A stretch of DNA of 64,000 nt, from assembly GCF_033473495.1 (NCBI RefSeq), contig NC_088938.1, forward strand, positions 1,488,001-1,552,000, read 5' to 3'. Made by a program: the position numbers and the translations under genes. Source of the DNA: Cercospora beticola (Eukaryota > Ascomycota > Dothideomycetes > Mycosphaerellales > Mycosphaerellaceae). The notes beneath the pieces are model-generated. The model saw only the letters and a list, made by a program, of their open reading frames with translations. It was not told the DNA's origin and did not search any database. Below, one piece after another: positions 1-11,578 of the stretch (position 1 is its first letter; each line of letters starts with the position of its first letter).

Positions 1-1
1 T

Positions 2-577
2 GTCCGAGTCTGGAAAGGTACCCATCCCAAGCCTTTCTCGCTCGATGCCACGATCGCTCCCCCTCTTGCCCTGGCTGCCACAAGTAAAAGGCTCCGAGTG
101 TGGTCTTTTGATCGTATCGATGCACGGTTCCTGCGCTGTGTCACTGTTGTTCGTCTACGAACGCCGCTTATGGAAGAGGTCAATTGCCAATGGTGGGCGA
201 CGAATGCGCGTTTTCCTGACTTCGTACCTCTCCTCAAAGCTTTCTTGGGCACCGTTGGGCCAGAACTGTTTGCTTCGTATCCCAGTCTTCGCACCGTAGA
301 GGTATCGATGGCTGGCCTTTGGTATCCTATCACACACACTATGTTCGGACATAGTGTGCCAAATCCCATGATCCGCTGCTTCGACCTGCTGTGGTGCGAG
401 GGTAGACGCCATCGTGGCGGTCAGCTGAGGCCCACATTCTTCATTGGAAGGGGGAGGTTGAAAGACTGGCTTGCAAGTGTTTCGGTAGGTCTTTGTGAGC
501 TTGTCGCTGACATCACGATCGATCTGTTGACCGATTGCGTTCGCAGACAGAAGCGACGGACATGGCTTGGGTTATAA
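2..577 (+). CDS. C-terminal part of an unknown protein, cut by the window edge
   Basis: The frame is open from the first complete codon (base 2) to a TAA at 575-577, giving 191 residues with no stop. No obvious initiator is needed because the gene would begin to the left of the window. The translation has mixed hydrophobic and charged segments (for example FPDFVPLLKAFLG and SLRTVEVSMAGLWYP) and reads like a folded protein, but I recognise no domain. It could also be a chance open frame or a decayed gene. The function is unknown. Confidence 0.4.
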   Translation, partial: VRVWKGTHPKPFSLDATIAPPLALAATSKRLRVWSFDRIDARFLRCVTVVRLRTPLMEEVNCQWWATNARFPDFVPLLKAFLGTVGPELFASYPSLRTVEVSMAGLWYPITHTMFGHSVPNPMIRCFDLLWCEGRRHRGGQLRPTFFIGRGRLKDWLASVSVGLCELVADITIDLLTDCVRRQKRRTWLGL

Positions 578-1304
578 GCTGCCTAAACTACGGCGCCAGT
601 GACTTTGTACACCTAAATCCAGGAACCACAGATCAATTACCTGCCAAGAAGAACAAGACCACAGATGTTCTTCCGTTACGTCCGTACAAAACGTATCCGA
701 AAAGAGTCTTCGTGGGGCCATCATGAAAAAGGAGTGTACAGCTTTGTCAAATTCTGCGAAGAAAGGTTCAGACCTTGCACTTTATCGACACATCTCGGGA
801 ACGCGAGGTTGTAGACTTCTTCCCCTACCTGAGCGGCCTCGGAAGCGCGATGGCGAGAGCCTTATAGTTAGGTCAACGCCCAACAATGCACGGATGGCCG
901 GTATCGTGTGCACGAAATCTCCAGACGTAACCAGACGGTCGGTGTTCCGAATGTGCGAAATCTGGGGAGTGCTCACCAGGCTCGTCAAGAACGTTCAGCA
1001 TCTACAAGGAAGATCGCGGTCACAGGCCTGTCAAACAACTGCGAATGGATTGCGGGCGCAGCTCCATCCTGTACTTCACCCACAGCCCCTTGCGATAAGG
1101 ACATTACTCTTCAGGATCACGGGTCTGCGCGCATTGAGTGGTCCTGGATGCGGTAGGAGACGTGGGTGTAGGTCACAGCTCTTGTGAGCAATAATGGTGC
1201 AAATGCCCAAAGCGATGCTGACATCTGGTTTTGCGACTCCCATTTCCTTCTTCATTCACTTCATGCGCCTGTCATCAGTACGAGATAGCTGAGACACCGC
1301 CATC
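578..1304. other. Intergenic, no gene recognised
   Basis: Several overlapping short frames occur, the longest starting at 723, but none has protein-like composition or splice signals that extend it. The last 100 bp should hold the promoter and 5' UTR of the membrane-protein gene that starts at 1305. Confidence 0.5.
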
Positions 1305-2606
1305 ATGGGCTACAGCGGACACACTTCCGGCGAAAATGTTGTGATTGTGGTCACGTTGTTCACGGTCATTGCGGTTTTATGCTGTATCCTTCGGCTCTGG
1401 ACACGCCTACGCATTTCAAGGCAAGCTGGTATTGACGATGCCCTCGCCGCAGTGGCTGCTTGCCTAAACATCTTGGTCAACGCGTGCATGTGCATGCAAG
1501 GTCAGTGAGATCTTTATCGAGCGCTGCACGTAAAGCCATGACTGAGTATGTGCAGTAAGATACGGCATGGGAAGACACATGGACTCTCTGACACCAAACG
1601 AGCTTGTGCATTCTTTGATCTGGTTTTACGTCTCGATACCGGCATATATGGGGTCGCTCGGCATCATCAAGTTATCGATCGTGTACCAGTGCTTGCGCGT
1701 CTTTGGTCACATAGATTGGTTCCGAAAAGCGAGTATCTTCATGATTGTACTCCTGGCGATCTTCACGACTTGTAGTATCTTTATCAGCCTGTTTCTGTGT
1801 CGGCCAGTCAATCATTTCTGGTATCCAAAACGACCTGGCAAGTGTCTGAACAAGCTAGCAATCTGGTAAGGCTCGCTGGACATTCAAGCGAGTTACAAAA
1901 GCAGCTGAGCTGATGGTAACACTGTACCAGGTTCTTCATCGCGATCTTCAGCATCATCACCGACATCGTGACGGCCATCCTTCCCGTGACCGTGGTCAGA
2001 AGCCTACAACTCCCGCGAAGGCAGCGAATCTTGCTCAGCTGTGTCTTTGCCCTGGGAGGCATCGTCTGTGTCATCTCCCTCATTCGCTTCCACGCACTAT
2101 ATGCAATCGCCAAATCCACCGACCCCAGCTACGACAACCCTCTCGCAGCACTTTGGGCAACAATGGAAATCAACATCGGCCTCATTGCTTGCTCTTTGCC
2201 CGTACTCAAAGGCCTCGTTGGTCGCTGTTTTCCCAAAATGTTCGCGACATTCGGCAGCGGTATCGGATCTGGTGGCGGCGCGGACGGCTCCTACGAGCTT
2301 CGAGGTCGGTCTTTGCAGACAATTGGAAGTGCCCGCGCGTTTCGGAGTAAATCACAAGGAGGCGCTTCGTTGCTTGGGAAGAAGTATGGTGTTATGGTGA
2401 CGGCGATTGAAGCTGAAGGAGAAGAAATGGAGTCGCATCGGGATGAGAAGCGGTTGATGCCGCCTACCAATGGCATCCAGGTCACGACTACTATGGAGCA
2501 GAAGGAGGAGGCGAAGCGGAAGAGTACGATATCTAGGGCGCCGACGAGGCCTAGTGATAGTGGGGAGGAGTTAGTGCCTTGCCCCATGCCGGCGCATGCG
2601 GTTTAG
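1305..2606 (+). CDS. SAT4/rhodopsin-fold integral membrane protein (Pth11-like)
   Basis: Three exons, 1305-1500, 1556-1865 and 1931-2606, join in frame to 393 residues. The introns are GTCAGT..GCAG (55 bp) and GTAAGG..CCAG (65 bp). The spliced protein reads VRYGMGRHMDSL, then a YxxxxPAYMGSLGIIKLSI helix, CRPVNHFW, an ITDIVTAILP helix, LQLPRRQRI and LGGIVCVISLIRF, which is the diagnostic order of the fungal SAT4 (rhodopsin) domain. About six or seven helices are visible, followed by a hydrophilic cytoplasmic tail of about 130 residues. Members are proposed GPCR-like plasma-membrane sensors, as Pth11 of Magnaporthe is, but most have no known ligand. There is no CFEM domain at the N-terminus. 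The family call is firm and a receptor role is inference. Confidence 0.85.
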
Positions 2607-2815
2607 GATTGGAGACGGATTTGAGAGGAGAGCGATGAAAAGCTGAGCTTTGGAAATTAATGTGCCCAGGAATGACGGCTTGTAAATTAGCTTGTATGGT
2701 TACATGACAATATATGGATGACCGAGTGCTCTCTGTGCCGGCAAGGTCTGTGACTTGAAACTGAATCTGAATTCGCACTTCCGCCAGAAGAAGTCCCCAC
2801 TCGCTTCTGGGCCCA

Positions 2816-3798
2816 TCAGGTAGAGGTCGTTGGTGGCAGCCAGATTATGCTCGTTCTCGTCTTCATGGCAGGCAACGAAGTCGATTGTAAGGCGGCACTG
2901 CTTGCCGAAGAAGAGGCAGTCGCCGTAGCAGTAGTATTCACAGAAGCAATCGGTACAACCAACACTGTAGAAATCGTCGTCATTGCCGGACCCGTACTCT
3001 TAGAACTGGACGTAGGCTTCTTCTCGCAAGATTTCGTCTTGGGCTCATAGCCAAAATCTGGCCAGAAGTACGGATCCTCAGGTTTTTCGTGTTGCCGTAT
3101 GTCGTATTGATCCGGGGGCCCGGCTGGACACAAATTGAGCACGTTGGGATAATGTACTTCGTCTTTGAGCACTTGGTCGAACTGCTGACACCACACAGCC
3201 ATGCTGTGCCCTCGCACACGCTGTTTCGTCACTGGGTCCATGAAGAATTTCTTGATACATTGGTTGGCATTCATTTGCCAGTTTGCCTTGGTAGAGGGAG
3301 AAGTGTTAGCTTCAGTTCCATTTTCATTTATTCGAGGCTTGCGCTTACCTTTTCGTGCGTGTGTATCGGCAAGCCTTTGCATTGGGCATTAGGAAAGACT
3401 GTAATATTGCAAAGTCCATGTCTTGTCAGAAAGATGTCGGTCCTCTGATGCCCGCATCCGTCCCTCCAGTCACAATTTCCGTGGACAGCATTTGGGACCA
3501 CCCAATTAGCACTTTCGACCCCTTGGTAGATGTTGTAGTGGTAGCTGTCGAATCCCACAGGAATTGGATAGCATGGCGTACCACGATTGGCGGCGAACCT
3601 CTTTCTTGAATTGAGCACGTACTGACAGTCATTGTCATCGTAGGTGAAAACGTCGAACTGGATGGGGTTGTTCACAATTCCTCCATTCTTTGGTGGCTTG
3701 ATCAGCGGCGGTGTTAGCTTGTCTTTATCATCATCTGCTAGTGTGATGGGGCCCAGGAGCAGAAGTGTTGCGAGCAGCAGCCTCGTTGCTGACAGCAT
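2816..3798 (-). CDS. Secreted protein of unknown function, Ser/Thr-rich C-terminus
   Basis: Two exons on the minus strand, 3798-3349 and 3286-2816, are joined across a 62-bp intron (GTAAGC..CAAG, phase 0) to give 306 residues. The first 21 residues (MLSATRLLLATLLLLGPITLA) form a clear signal peptide. The mature part holds spaced cysteines (DCQY, TPCYP, NCDWRDGCG, GLCNI, AQCKG, QCIKK, WCQQ, NLCPA, KSCEKK), which suggests a disulfide-stabilised extracellular protein. The last 60 residues are Ser/Thr/Ala-rich, like a GPI-anchored or O-glycosylated stalk, but no classical C-terminal hydrophobic tail is seen. A further intron near the 3' end cannot be excluded. I recognise no family; an apoplastic role is inference. 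Confidence 0.7.
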
Positions 3799-4547
3799 TG
3801 CGACGATTGAATGAGGTTCGTTGAATTTATTCGCTTCGCAGCTTCTAGAAGTCGTATGCTTTCCTGAATCAGAAAAAGCGGCCGTTACGATAATCTTTCA
3901 TTCCCGTCCCGAACTTCTCAAGATGGCAGACATTTTTTTCCTCTGTGAAGATAGGCTTCGCTGAGCACAGCTGGCAGGATTTTGGCTTCAGGTTCTACCA
4001 CATATGTGCCTGAAGCACTGAGCGGAAAGTTGCATCATGTGAGGCCGCGCACACATTTTTTGAAAGCGCCAACGCGTCTTTTGCTCGCACGTGGAATCCC
4101 TTGCGAATGAGAAGTTCCCCAGAGCTTGCTCCTGCATTTCGAGCGCCTTGTTTTAGTAGTTGCGGTATAGCCTGTGTATCGCTAGCAGCTCAGTATCCAT
4201 CGTTGAGCATCGCACTGCTGTCGCAGTGGTCAATATCAACCATGGCTGCTCCATACTGATGGCGTTGAGATGGGCACTTTCCGTAGAAGCATTATGTGTA
4301 CAGGGGACATCTTCCACAATGGTTCGCGACGTGAATCGCATCTCTTTACCAGTAGGATGATGACTCCCAGATTTGAGCATCAGTCCTCGAGAGTGCATGT
4401 GAAGAGGACAGAGAAGGAGCAGGAGCGTCATCTGCACGTGAAGTCGTGTTGACGCTCTGACCATCTCGTTTCACGACCTTGCAGCAGCCGCGACTGCTGA
4501 ACTTCGTGATTCACATTGCTCATAACAAACGAAGAAGACACAACACG
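3799..4547. other. Divergent intergenic region
   Basis: This region lies between the divergent secreted-protein and dynactin genes and should hold both promoters. A minus-strand frame at 4464-4153 (103 codons, ATG start, hydrophobic run near residues 12-20) could encode a tiny secreted protein. Its composition is not convincing, so I do not call it. Confidence 0.4.
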
Positions 4548-5831
4548 ATGGCGAATGCTCCCGCACCGCGCTCAGAACTACCTGGTCTGGATACCGCACC
4601 GGACGTCTACGAAACATACGTAGACGATGACACGACCGCAAGCACAGCTGGAAATCGCTCCTCCCCTCCACTTCCTTCGGAGCCTTCAGACACGAGTGCC
4701 GATGAAGAAGACGATGACGACTTTCGCGGTATCAGCACACGGAGATTGCATGTCAGTGGGGCGCGCTTGCGCTTTGGAGAACAAAGCCGTATTATCGAGA
4801 CCAGAGGGGCGGATTTGAGCGACAGAGTGGATGGCCGACGGAAGGGGTATCGTGTAAAACGCGGTGGCGCAGTGCAGGACGACGATGAGACTCTAGAGGC
4901 AAAGATTGCAAGACTGCGTAGGGAGGTCGAGGAATGCCGGGCAGAAGCAGAAGCTGAGAGACGACAGAGGAAGGCAGACACTGACAATGAGGATGGGGAG
5001 GATGACGATGGCTACGTTGATGCCACCGAGAAGCTATGCGAGATGCTTGCTGAAGCGCAATTACCTGAAAAAGCACGGAAGAAAAAGGGACATGCCAGGA
5101 ACAACAGTGGCAGCGTCTTTCACGACGCACCTTCAACAGCTATACCGGACACTGGGACCGATCGAGATGGCGATGTGAATGATGAGCACACCTTGACGAA
5201 GGTCTCGGCTTTTGAGGCCAGGCTGGCTGCGTTGGAGCAGTCACTGGGCATAGCATCTTTAGACTCGGTTACAGATGCGGACAGCGCATCCACTCCATTG
5301 CTGCCGACTCTGACGCTACTCGATCACCAGCTTGCCAGCTTGACCACTGCAACATCGTTGAGCTCACTAGAGCAAGCCACATCACGCATACAAAAACTCA
5401 AGTCAGAAGCACACAATCTTGCACAACTACAAAGAGCTGCGGTCAGCGCGAAGAGCACTCCAGCCGGATCAGACGATGAAGAAGAAAGCGAGGCTCCACC
5501 GCTGCTGTCATCCGATGATATGAAACGTCTTGAGACATTATACACCTTACTACCCAGTCTGCAATCACTCTCTCCTATCGTTCCGCCGCTTGTGGAGAGG
5601 TTAAGATCTCTTCGCACGCTGCACTCAGCAGCCGCCAATGCAAGCCGGGATCTCGACGATATCGAAAGTAGACAGGCTGAGATGGATAAAGAGCTGAAGA
5701 TGTGGCGAGAAGGGTTACAGAAAGTGGAAGAAGCTGTTGAGCAGCATGGCCAGGCGAACGGGAGAAATGGAAACTTTGTCAAGGGCTGGGTGGAAGACCT
5801 CGAGGCAAGAGTGAAGGCGCTGGGCCGTTGA
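4548..5831 (+). CDS. Dynactin subunit 2 (p50/dynamitin)
   Basis: A single exon of 427 residues. The N-terminus PRSELPGLDTAPDVYET is the hallmark of dynamitin, which opens the dynactin shoulder and links it to the Arp1 filament for dynein-driven transport. It is followed by an acidic stretch (EEDDDDF) and a long C-terminal half with heptad-like coiled coils (for example AKIARLRREVEECRAEAEAERRQ and DDIESRQAEMDKELKMWREGLQKVEEAVEQH). I chose the ATG at 4548 rather than the upstream in-frame 4479 codon because family members begin a few residues before the LPGxDTAPDVYE motif, and the extra 23 residues are basic and unlike the family. The length is normal for fungal p50. The protein acts on cytoplasmic microtubules in nuclear migration and hyphal transport (family knowledge). 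Confidence 0.93.
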   Translation: MANAPAPRSELPGLDTAPDVYETYVDDDTTASTAGNRSSPPLPSEPSDTSADEEDDDDFRGISTRRLHVSGARLRFGEQSRIIETRGADLSDRVDGRRKGYRVKRGGAVQDDDETLEAKIARLRREVEECRAEAEAERRQRKADTDNEDGEDDDGYVDATEKLCEMLAEAQLPEKARKKKGHARNNSGSVFHDAPSTAIPDTGTDRDGDVNDEHTLTKVSAFEARLAALEQSLGIASLDSVTDADSASTPLLPTLTLLDHQLASLTTATSLSSLEQATSRIQKLKSEAHNLAQLQRAAVSAKSTPAGSDDEEESEAPPLLSSDDMKRLETLYTLLPSLQSLSPIVPPLVERLRSLRTLHSAAANASRDLDDIESRQAEMDKELKMWREGLQKVEEAVEQHGQANGRNGNFVKGWVEDLEARVKALGR

Positions 5832-6502
5832 GGGGTATCAATCTGCATACTTCATTCTCACGAATCACGAGTTACACGCGATGCGCCGCTCAGTCGCAGC
5901 CTCACGGACTTCACGCGTCTGATACAAATTTGCAAGGGCATTGCGACGCGTTCCGTTCATGTTGGCTGGTGACCATTGTTGACGATTTGCAGAGCCCGAA
6001 CCTCCCGCCGTAGGACAAAAGCAGCGCGCGCAATCTTGGATCCGAACTTCCAGCTTGTTGGCAACGGGTGTTAGAAGAGCCGACATGGATTCAACAGGCT
6101 AAGAATCAAGCCTGCTCAGGTCTGGAGCGTCGTGCCTCGCCCTGCGGGCTGCCGCCAGCATCTAAGAAAGTCCGCAGTGAAGCTAGGCGAATTGCGTACG
6201 AGGAGGCACAAGCTATGTCGTCGCGCCATAAGCAAGTCTCTTCCACGTCGAAAGTACAGTAAGCGGAAACCACGTTGGAAGAATCGGATGTGGTTGCTCT
6301 CCGGATGCGGTAGTGTCAACAAACTCCGTACGGCAGAATATCGGTGTGCGTGGCGTCCACGGAGCGAGACTTAAGTGAGACTTATACGAACACGGGCCAT
6401 ATGGCGCCACTGAACAATAAAAGATGCCACACATAAGCACCCAAGAGCGCGCAGAGTCGCAGATTTGGTTGCAACTTCAGGCCGACTCCAAGAGAAATCA
6501 CA
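5832..6502. other. Intergenic, no gene recognised
   Basis: About 670 bp between two genes in the same direction. Only short frames with basic, shadow-like composition occur. It holds the 3' UTR of the dynactin gene and the promoter of the hydrolase gene. Confidence 0.5.
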
Positions 6503-7342
6503 ATGCGCGTCTCAAGTCTTCTTCCATTCGCCAGCACGGCGCTCTGCGCAGCAGTATGGGAGACCCTTCCGCCAACTCCAGCTCTTCCGGCTCCAATTAG
6601 CGAAGCTAGGACAGCAATCAACGGGGTCCAGCTCTGGTCGCAGAAGTACAATGAAGCTGCTGGCGGGATCCCGATCGTCTTTATCGCAGGTGGTCTAGGC
6701 TACTCCGCGTACTTCGGCGATGTAATCTCCAGAGTGTCGAAGAAGCACTATGTCATCGCAGTCGACCGTCGTGGCCATGGACGTTCCACCTATTTGCCAA
6801 CAGACTTCACTGGCTTCGAGCAATTCGCCAAAGACACCGTCGATCTCCTCCGTACTCAAGGCGTTGAGAAGGCATACTGGCTCGGCTGGAGCGACGGCGC
6901 CATCACGACCTTCGCAGGACTTCTGGATCCTGCTATCAACCCTACCATTGAGAAGGCATTCGCTTTCGCGGGCTCGCAGAAACCTTCTGATACAAATGCC
7001 ACATTCGGCGATACACAGATTTTCTCGGAATTTGTTGCCCGCTGCGGAACGGAGTATGCTCAACTTCAACCAACAGCAAACTTCACGGATTTCGCGTTGA
7101 AGGTTCAGACGTTGGAAGGCACGCAGCCTAACTGGTCGGATGCGAAGTTAGCGACTATCGATGGCAAGAAGGTGACTATCGCGGAGGCGCAATATGATGA
7201 GGCGGTGAACAGTGGTGTGCCTTTCCATCAGCATCAAGTGATCAAGGGGAGTGGATATGTGAAGTTCACGGATGTGAGCCATTTTGCGCCGCTGCAGGAC
7301 CCGGACCAGTTCGCCAAAGCTGTTTTCGACTGGGTTGGCTAA
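6503..7342 (+). CDS. Secreted alpha/beta-hydrolase
   Basis: One exon of 279 residues with a signal-peptide-like start (MRVSSLLPFASTALCAAV). The alpha/beta-hydrolase order is complete: oxyanion region IVFIAGGLGYS, strand-turn VIAVDRRGHGRST, nucleophile elbow GWSDGA with Ser about residue 130, and catalytic His in DVSHFAPLQDP near residue 260. An Asp/Glu between them (DGKKVTIAEAQYDE region) is a plausible acid. The RRGHGRS motif is typical of esterase/epoxide-hydrolase-like family members. The substrate cannot be deduced. The upstream ATG context and the immediate signal peptide support this start. Confidence 0.85.
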   Translation: MRVSSLLPFASTALCAAVWETLPPTPALPAPISEARTAINGVQLWSQKYNEAAGGIPIVFIAGGLGYSAYFGDVISRVSKKHYVIAVDRRGHGRSTYLPTDFTGFEQFAKDTVDLLRTQGVEKAYWLGWSDGAITTFAGLLDPAINPTIEKAFAFAGSQKPSDTNATFGDTQIFSEFVARCGTEYAQLQPTANFTDFALKVQTLEGTQPNWSDAKLATIDGKKVTIAEAQYDEAVNSGVPFHQHQVIKGSGYVKFTDVSHFAPLQDPDQFAKAVFDWVG

Positions 7343-8174
7343 TTGTCCAAGTTTCCGGCGACAGAGCAGACGTCAGGATAGGAGGCGGTGGCTCCATGGG
7401 ACTGGAGTCGAGCAGTCGATCTTTGGAAAAAGCGCTGTAGCAGGGGTTGCTGACGAGAAAAAGCATCTTGCATGATACTGTACTCCAGTATGATCCTTCA
7501 TCAGCTTCGAAGCAGAATAGTGAGGGCCATGTCTTCATGCCCCTTGCCCAAACAGTTCCCCATCCGTTTCTCCAAAGATCCGCGTTCTCGCCGTTCTACC
7601 CGCAGCCTGCAGCGGCTGGACAACTCATGTACCCCAGGGTATACTGGCTACGGATTGAACGCCGTCGATGTGCTGTCAACTGACAAGATTTGTGCATACA
7701 TTTCTTCTGACTTGGAGCATTGCCGCACTTCACTCCTGGATGTTGGCCCCACCGCGTCCGGCATAGACTGCAGAAAGCGCGTGGCAGGCAGGTGGAAGAG
7801 GTGTCAAACGCCGAGCAAGCAGTTCAGGTCAGCAGGGCGTGCCTCGGCTCCGTGGGTATTTCCTGACCGCGTTTCGCCTAGGCTGGGCGAGTAGACTACG
7901 CTCTGAAGTGATGGTGTGTTGATATCATCACATGGAACCGAAAATGAGCCGGGATAAATTGTAGAGCATATGACCCGCCGGGCTGCACTGCTCACGAAAG
8001 CAGCAGACGGCGACATTTTGCAAAGTGAAGACGCAAAGTGAAACGCGAAAAAGCTCGAGCTTGCTCCATTTCTCCACACGAGCCCGAGACGCGCCTTCCG
8101 TTGCCGCGTCTGGCGGAGACCCTGGCCCACTTGCTCCACGAATTTACATAACAGCCCACTGAGCTGTCCCGCCA
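7343..8174. other. Intergenic, no gene recognised
   Basis: About 830 bp with only short overlapping frames. The stretch next to 8175 should carry the promoter of the aminotransferase gene. Confidence 0.5.
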
Positions 8175-9732
8175 ATGTCATCTTCAAACAAGAACACCAA
8201 CCCTTCCAAACAGCGACTCCAGCAACTCAAATCGCAACTCAACATGGGGTCTGTTGGCGACAACGTGGCTACGGCCTTCACGCAGGATGTCGTGCCTCTC
8301 GCACCAGAGGATCCGCTGTTCGGATTGATGGCCGCCTACCGCAAGGATACCGATTCGAAAAAGATCGATCTGGGAATTGGAGCATATCGTGACGACAATG
8401 CGAAGCCTTGGGTTCTTCCCGTCGTGAAGCAGGTAAGCTAGTTTGGAGCACAGAGAAAGAGTCCGAACACGGTGGCGAGAAATTGGCAGACACCGCTTCC
8501 GGTCATTGGAAGCAAGAAGGAGGCGTTCGAGTCATACATTCTGTTTGTTGGATTGGCGATGCGGGATAATTGCCATTGTTGAGAATGCACCTGCAAGCTT
8601 CAATCATGTGGAGGTCGGTGCATCCACGCCTTACTAACACCCACCTCAGGCAGACGAACTCCTTCGCAACGATCCCGACCTCAACCACGAGTACCTTCCC
8701 ATCGCCGGTCTCCCTGACTTCACCTCCGCCTCTCAAAAGCTCATCTTGGGCAAGAACTCGCCTGCCATTGCCGACAAGCGTGTCATCTCCCTTCAGACCA
8801 TCTCCGGTACAGGAGCTGTGCATCTTGGTGCCCTTTTCCTCGCCAAGTTCTACAACCCGGCAAACGCAGAGGCAAAGGCGGTCTACGTTAGCAACCCAAC
8901 ATGGGCAAACCACAACCAGATCTTCGGCAACGTCCGACTGCCGGTCAAGCAATACCCATACTTCAGCAAGCAGACCAAGGGTCTCGATTTCGAGGGCATG
9001 ATTGGCGCTATCAAGGACGCACCAGAGGGCAGCGTTATTCTCTTGCACGCATGTGCACACAACCCCACGGGCGTGGACCCCACACAAGATCAGTGGAAGG
9101 AGATTGCGAAGGTCATGAAGTCCAAGAAGCACTTCCCATTCTTCGACACTGCCTACCAAGGCTTCGCCTCTGGCTCGCTTGAGAAGGACGGCTGGGCCAT
9201 TAACTATTTCGTCGAGCAAGGATTCGAGCTCGTCATCGCTCAATCCTACGCCAAGAACTTTGGTCTGTACGGTGAGCGCGCAGGCTGTTTCCACTTTGTC
9301 ACATCCCCAGGCTCCAGCGCAGCAGAGACCACACAGCGTGTTGGATCGCAACTGGCCATACTCCAGCGTTCGGAAATCTCAAATCCTCCGGCGTACGGTG
9401 CTCGCATTGCTTCCCTGGTCCTCAACGACGACAAGCTCTTCGCGCAGTGGGAAGAGGATCTGCGCACCATGTCTGGCCGCATCAAGGAGATGCGCAAGGC
9501 TGTTCGCACACGTCTCGAGGAGGCCAAGACTCCAGGCACGTGGAATCACATCACCGACCAGATTGGCATGTTCTCCTTCACTGGCCTGAACGAGAAGCAG
9601 GTGGAGAAGCTTCGCAGCGAGTACCACATCTACATGACCAAGAACGGCCGCATTTCCATGGCCGGTCTCAACACCAAGAACATCGACTACTTTGCCAAGT
9701 CGGTCGATGCCGTCGTTCGTGAGACATCATAG
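8175..9732 (+). CDS. Aspartate aminotransferase
   Basis: Exons 8175-8432 and 8650-9732 are joined in phase 0 across a 217-bp intron (GTAAGC..TCAG), giving 446 residues. Fold-type I PLP enzyme features are visible: DLGIGAYRDDNAKPWVLPVV, TISGTGAVHLGA, NPTWANHN, HACAHNPTGVDPT (PLP-binding Asn), FFDTAYQGFASG, and SQSYAKNFGLYGER with the Schiff-base Lys near residue 288. It interconverts aspartate and 2-oxoglutarate with oxaloacetate and glutamate, linking nitrogen and the malate-aspartate shuttle. The sequence resembles the cytosolic eukaryotic isoform. The start at 8175 adds 23 polar residues before a second ATG at 8244 (MGSVGDN), and either could be used. The intron is longer than most here but has good borders. 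Confidence 0.93.
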
Positions 9733-10000
9733 AGGTTTGACAGGACTTCTCTTTACGGTATGTGATGAGTAATGGCACGAGAGCACGACCAGGCACGAGA
9801 CAATGTCGGCAGTAGAAGGTTGATAGAAATTCAGGGCCAGGGGCCCTAGCTTCAACACAAAAGTACTGTTGCTGTGCAATGATTGAACCTTTTCCTCTCC
9901 GAATCGTTCTGTGTTCCGATGCCATTCGCTGTCGTTATATGTTCTTCCCACCATGCTCGTCGCAGAAGCTCCACTCATTCGCTCCAACATGGCAAATGCC

Positions 10001-10597
10001 TCAAGCATTCAAAGCCTTGCCGCCCAACCAAACCAATTTCAAGCAAATAATGTTACTTGCCCACCATGCCACCCCTCGCAGCAAAGCTAACTTCGCGTCT
10101 GTAATGAGGACGTACGAAGCAACGTACACCAATCTCGCAAGCGTATAATAAGCTCCTGTCTTATTGATCACCTCTGTTGGCAAATGCGCCACGTGAGCGA
10201 ACAAAAGCGCTCCAACGAAAAGCGGGAAATGCTCCACACTATTCTCGTGAGCGGATTGTACGCGAATGATCTGGTTCAGTTGTTTTTGAGTAAGTTTTCC
10301 TGATGCGACGGCTACAGATTGACAAGAAAGTATGTTAGTATAAGTTGTTAGGCTTTGGAGAACATTTGGGTATTATTGGGTTTTAGGCTGACCTTTTGGT
10401 CCGTACTTTGTCAAGTCTTCGCGTGGGGAGACTTGGTGGTCGATTTTGTAGTGGGATTTCCAAGGGCGGGTGGAAATTCCGGCGTAGGCGAAGATGAAGT
10501 GGAAGATTATGTAGGAGGATGTGAGGGATGGTGGGAGGGCGCCGGGAGGCTGGATGCCGAGGAAGAAGGTTTGGAGGGTGCTGAGGAGGGAGGACAT
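10001..10597 (-). CDS. MAPEG-family membrane protein
   Basis: Minus-strand exons 10597-10393 and 10311-10001 are joined in phase 1 across an 81-bp intron (GTCAGC..GTAG), giving 171 residues. The signature of membrane-associated eicosanoid/glutathione metabolism proteins is present: RVQSAHENSVEHFPLFVGALLFAHV, followed by TGAYYTLARLVYVASYVL. Four hydrophobic segments are predicted, consistent with the family's four-helix bundle in the ER or outer mitochondrial membrane. Family members are glutathione transferases or peroxidases, but fungal MAPEG proteins of this size mostly lack a known substrate. The first exon was recognised from its hydrophobic start MSSLLSTLQTFFLGIQPPG. Confidence 0.85.
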
Positions 10598-11578
10598 CGT
10601 TCCGAGTTTTGTTCTTCTTGTTGGGTGGTCCGTTTGATGTTCCCGGCGACGTGTGATGCTGGCGGCAAGACGTGGAAGAATGCGTGTGTGTTTCTGCTTC
10701 CTTCGTGTGCTGAAGCTGATAGGAGTGTGATTCAACGCGAAATTTGACGAAAGTTTGATGCCAATTCGATAGAGCTTTAGGGTCAGAGCACAATGGTGAA
10801 AATGGTTCTTGGTAGGGTTTATTGCTCAAATATAAAACTGCAGTGCGCACGTTCCAGTGTTTTCAGTTGCTGCCTACTGTACGATGTAGCAACGTCTCCA
10901 GTTGCGGAGTGTGATCTTAGCGCACGTCGTTATCGTGAGACGTTCGAAGGATCTCATGAAAGCCAAACAGCCTCGGGCAAAGCTTGTGAAAGTCGCAGAG
11001 GTCAATTCGAACCTCCCTACATCAGAGACGACTGGAAGACGGCTTACTTCACATGCTGACGCAGCGTTTGAAGTGATGTTCCCTGTGGCATGCATGCAAG
11101 GGACTTCGGCGTCGGTTTCTTCACATCGCCGAAATGTCGCACAAGTCGTCTGACATAGCCGATGCCCGGACCCAAGCTCCGGGGCTTGACATCACTAATG
11201 GCGATCACGTCCGTTGACGACATCCGACTTGGACGACCTGAGGCTTCTGATTGTCTATCTCAAACAGCGTCTAGGCTCAGTCTATTGCCACCGGCTCGTG
11301 TAACAGCCACATCACGGAGCGGCGGTTTAGGAATTGGCTATGCGGCACGGGTGAGCCAGATTATTCACCTCAAAGCACGATGCGACTGGCTTTCATAACA
11401 ATCAGCCGTCTCTAGCTACTTCTTCGAGAATAGTTGTGTCGGTGGTTTGTCTAGACGCTTCATGTTGCTTCGACCGATGCCGTAGTCATGGGTTTATATC
11501 ATGACAGACGTAGTCGGATGATGGCATCTCGTTGCGCTAAGTTGTAACATTTTCAAGCGAATTCAATTCTTGCTTCTC
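10598..11578. other. Divergent intergenic region
   Basis: About 1 kb between the MAPEG gene (minus) and the Zn2Cys6 gene (plus). I see no protein-like frame and no repeat longer than a short GCATGCATGC palindrome near 11090. Confidence 0.5.

Noticed and set aside
8503..9351. 282-codon minus-strand frame
   Set aside because: It is antisense to the aspartate aminotransferase exon; the codon bias of the real gene keeps the opposite strand open.
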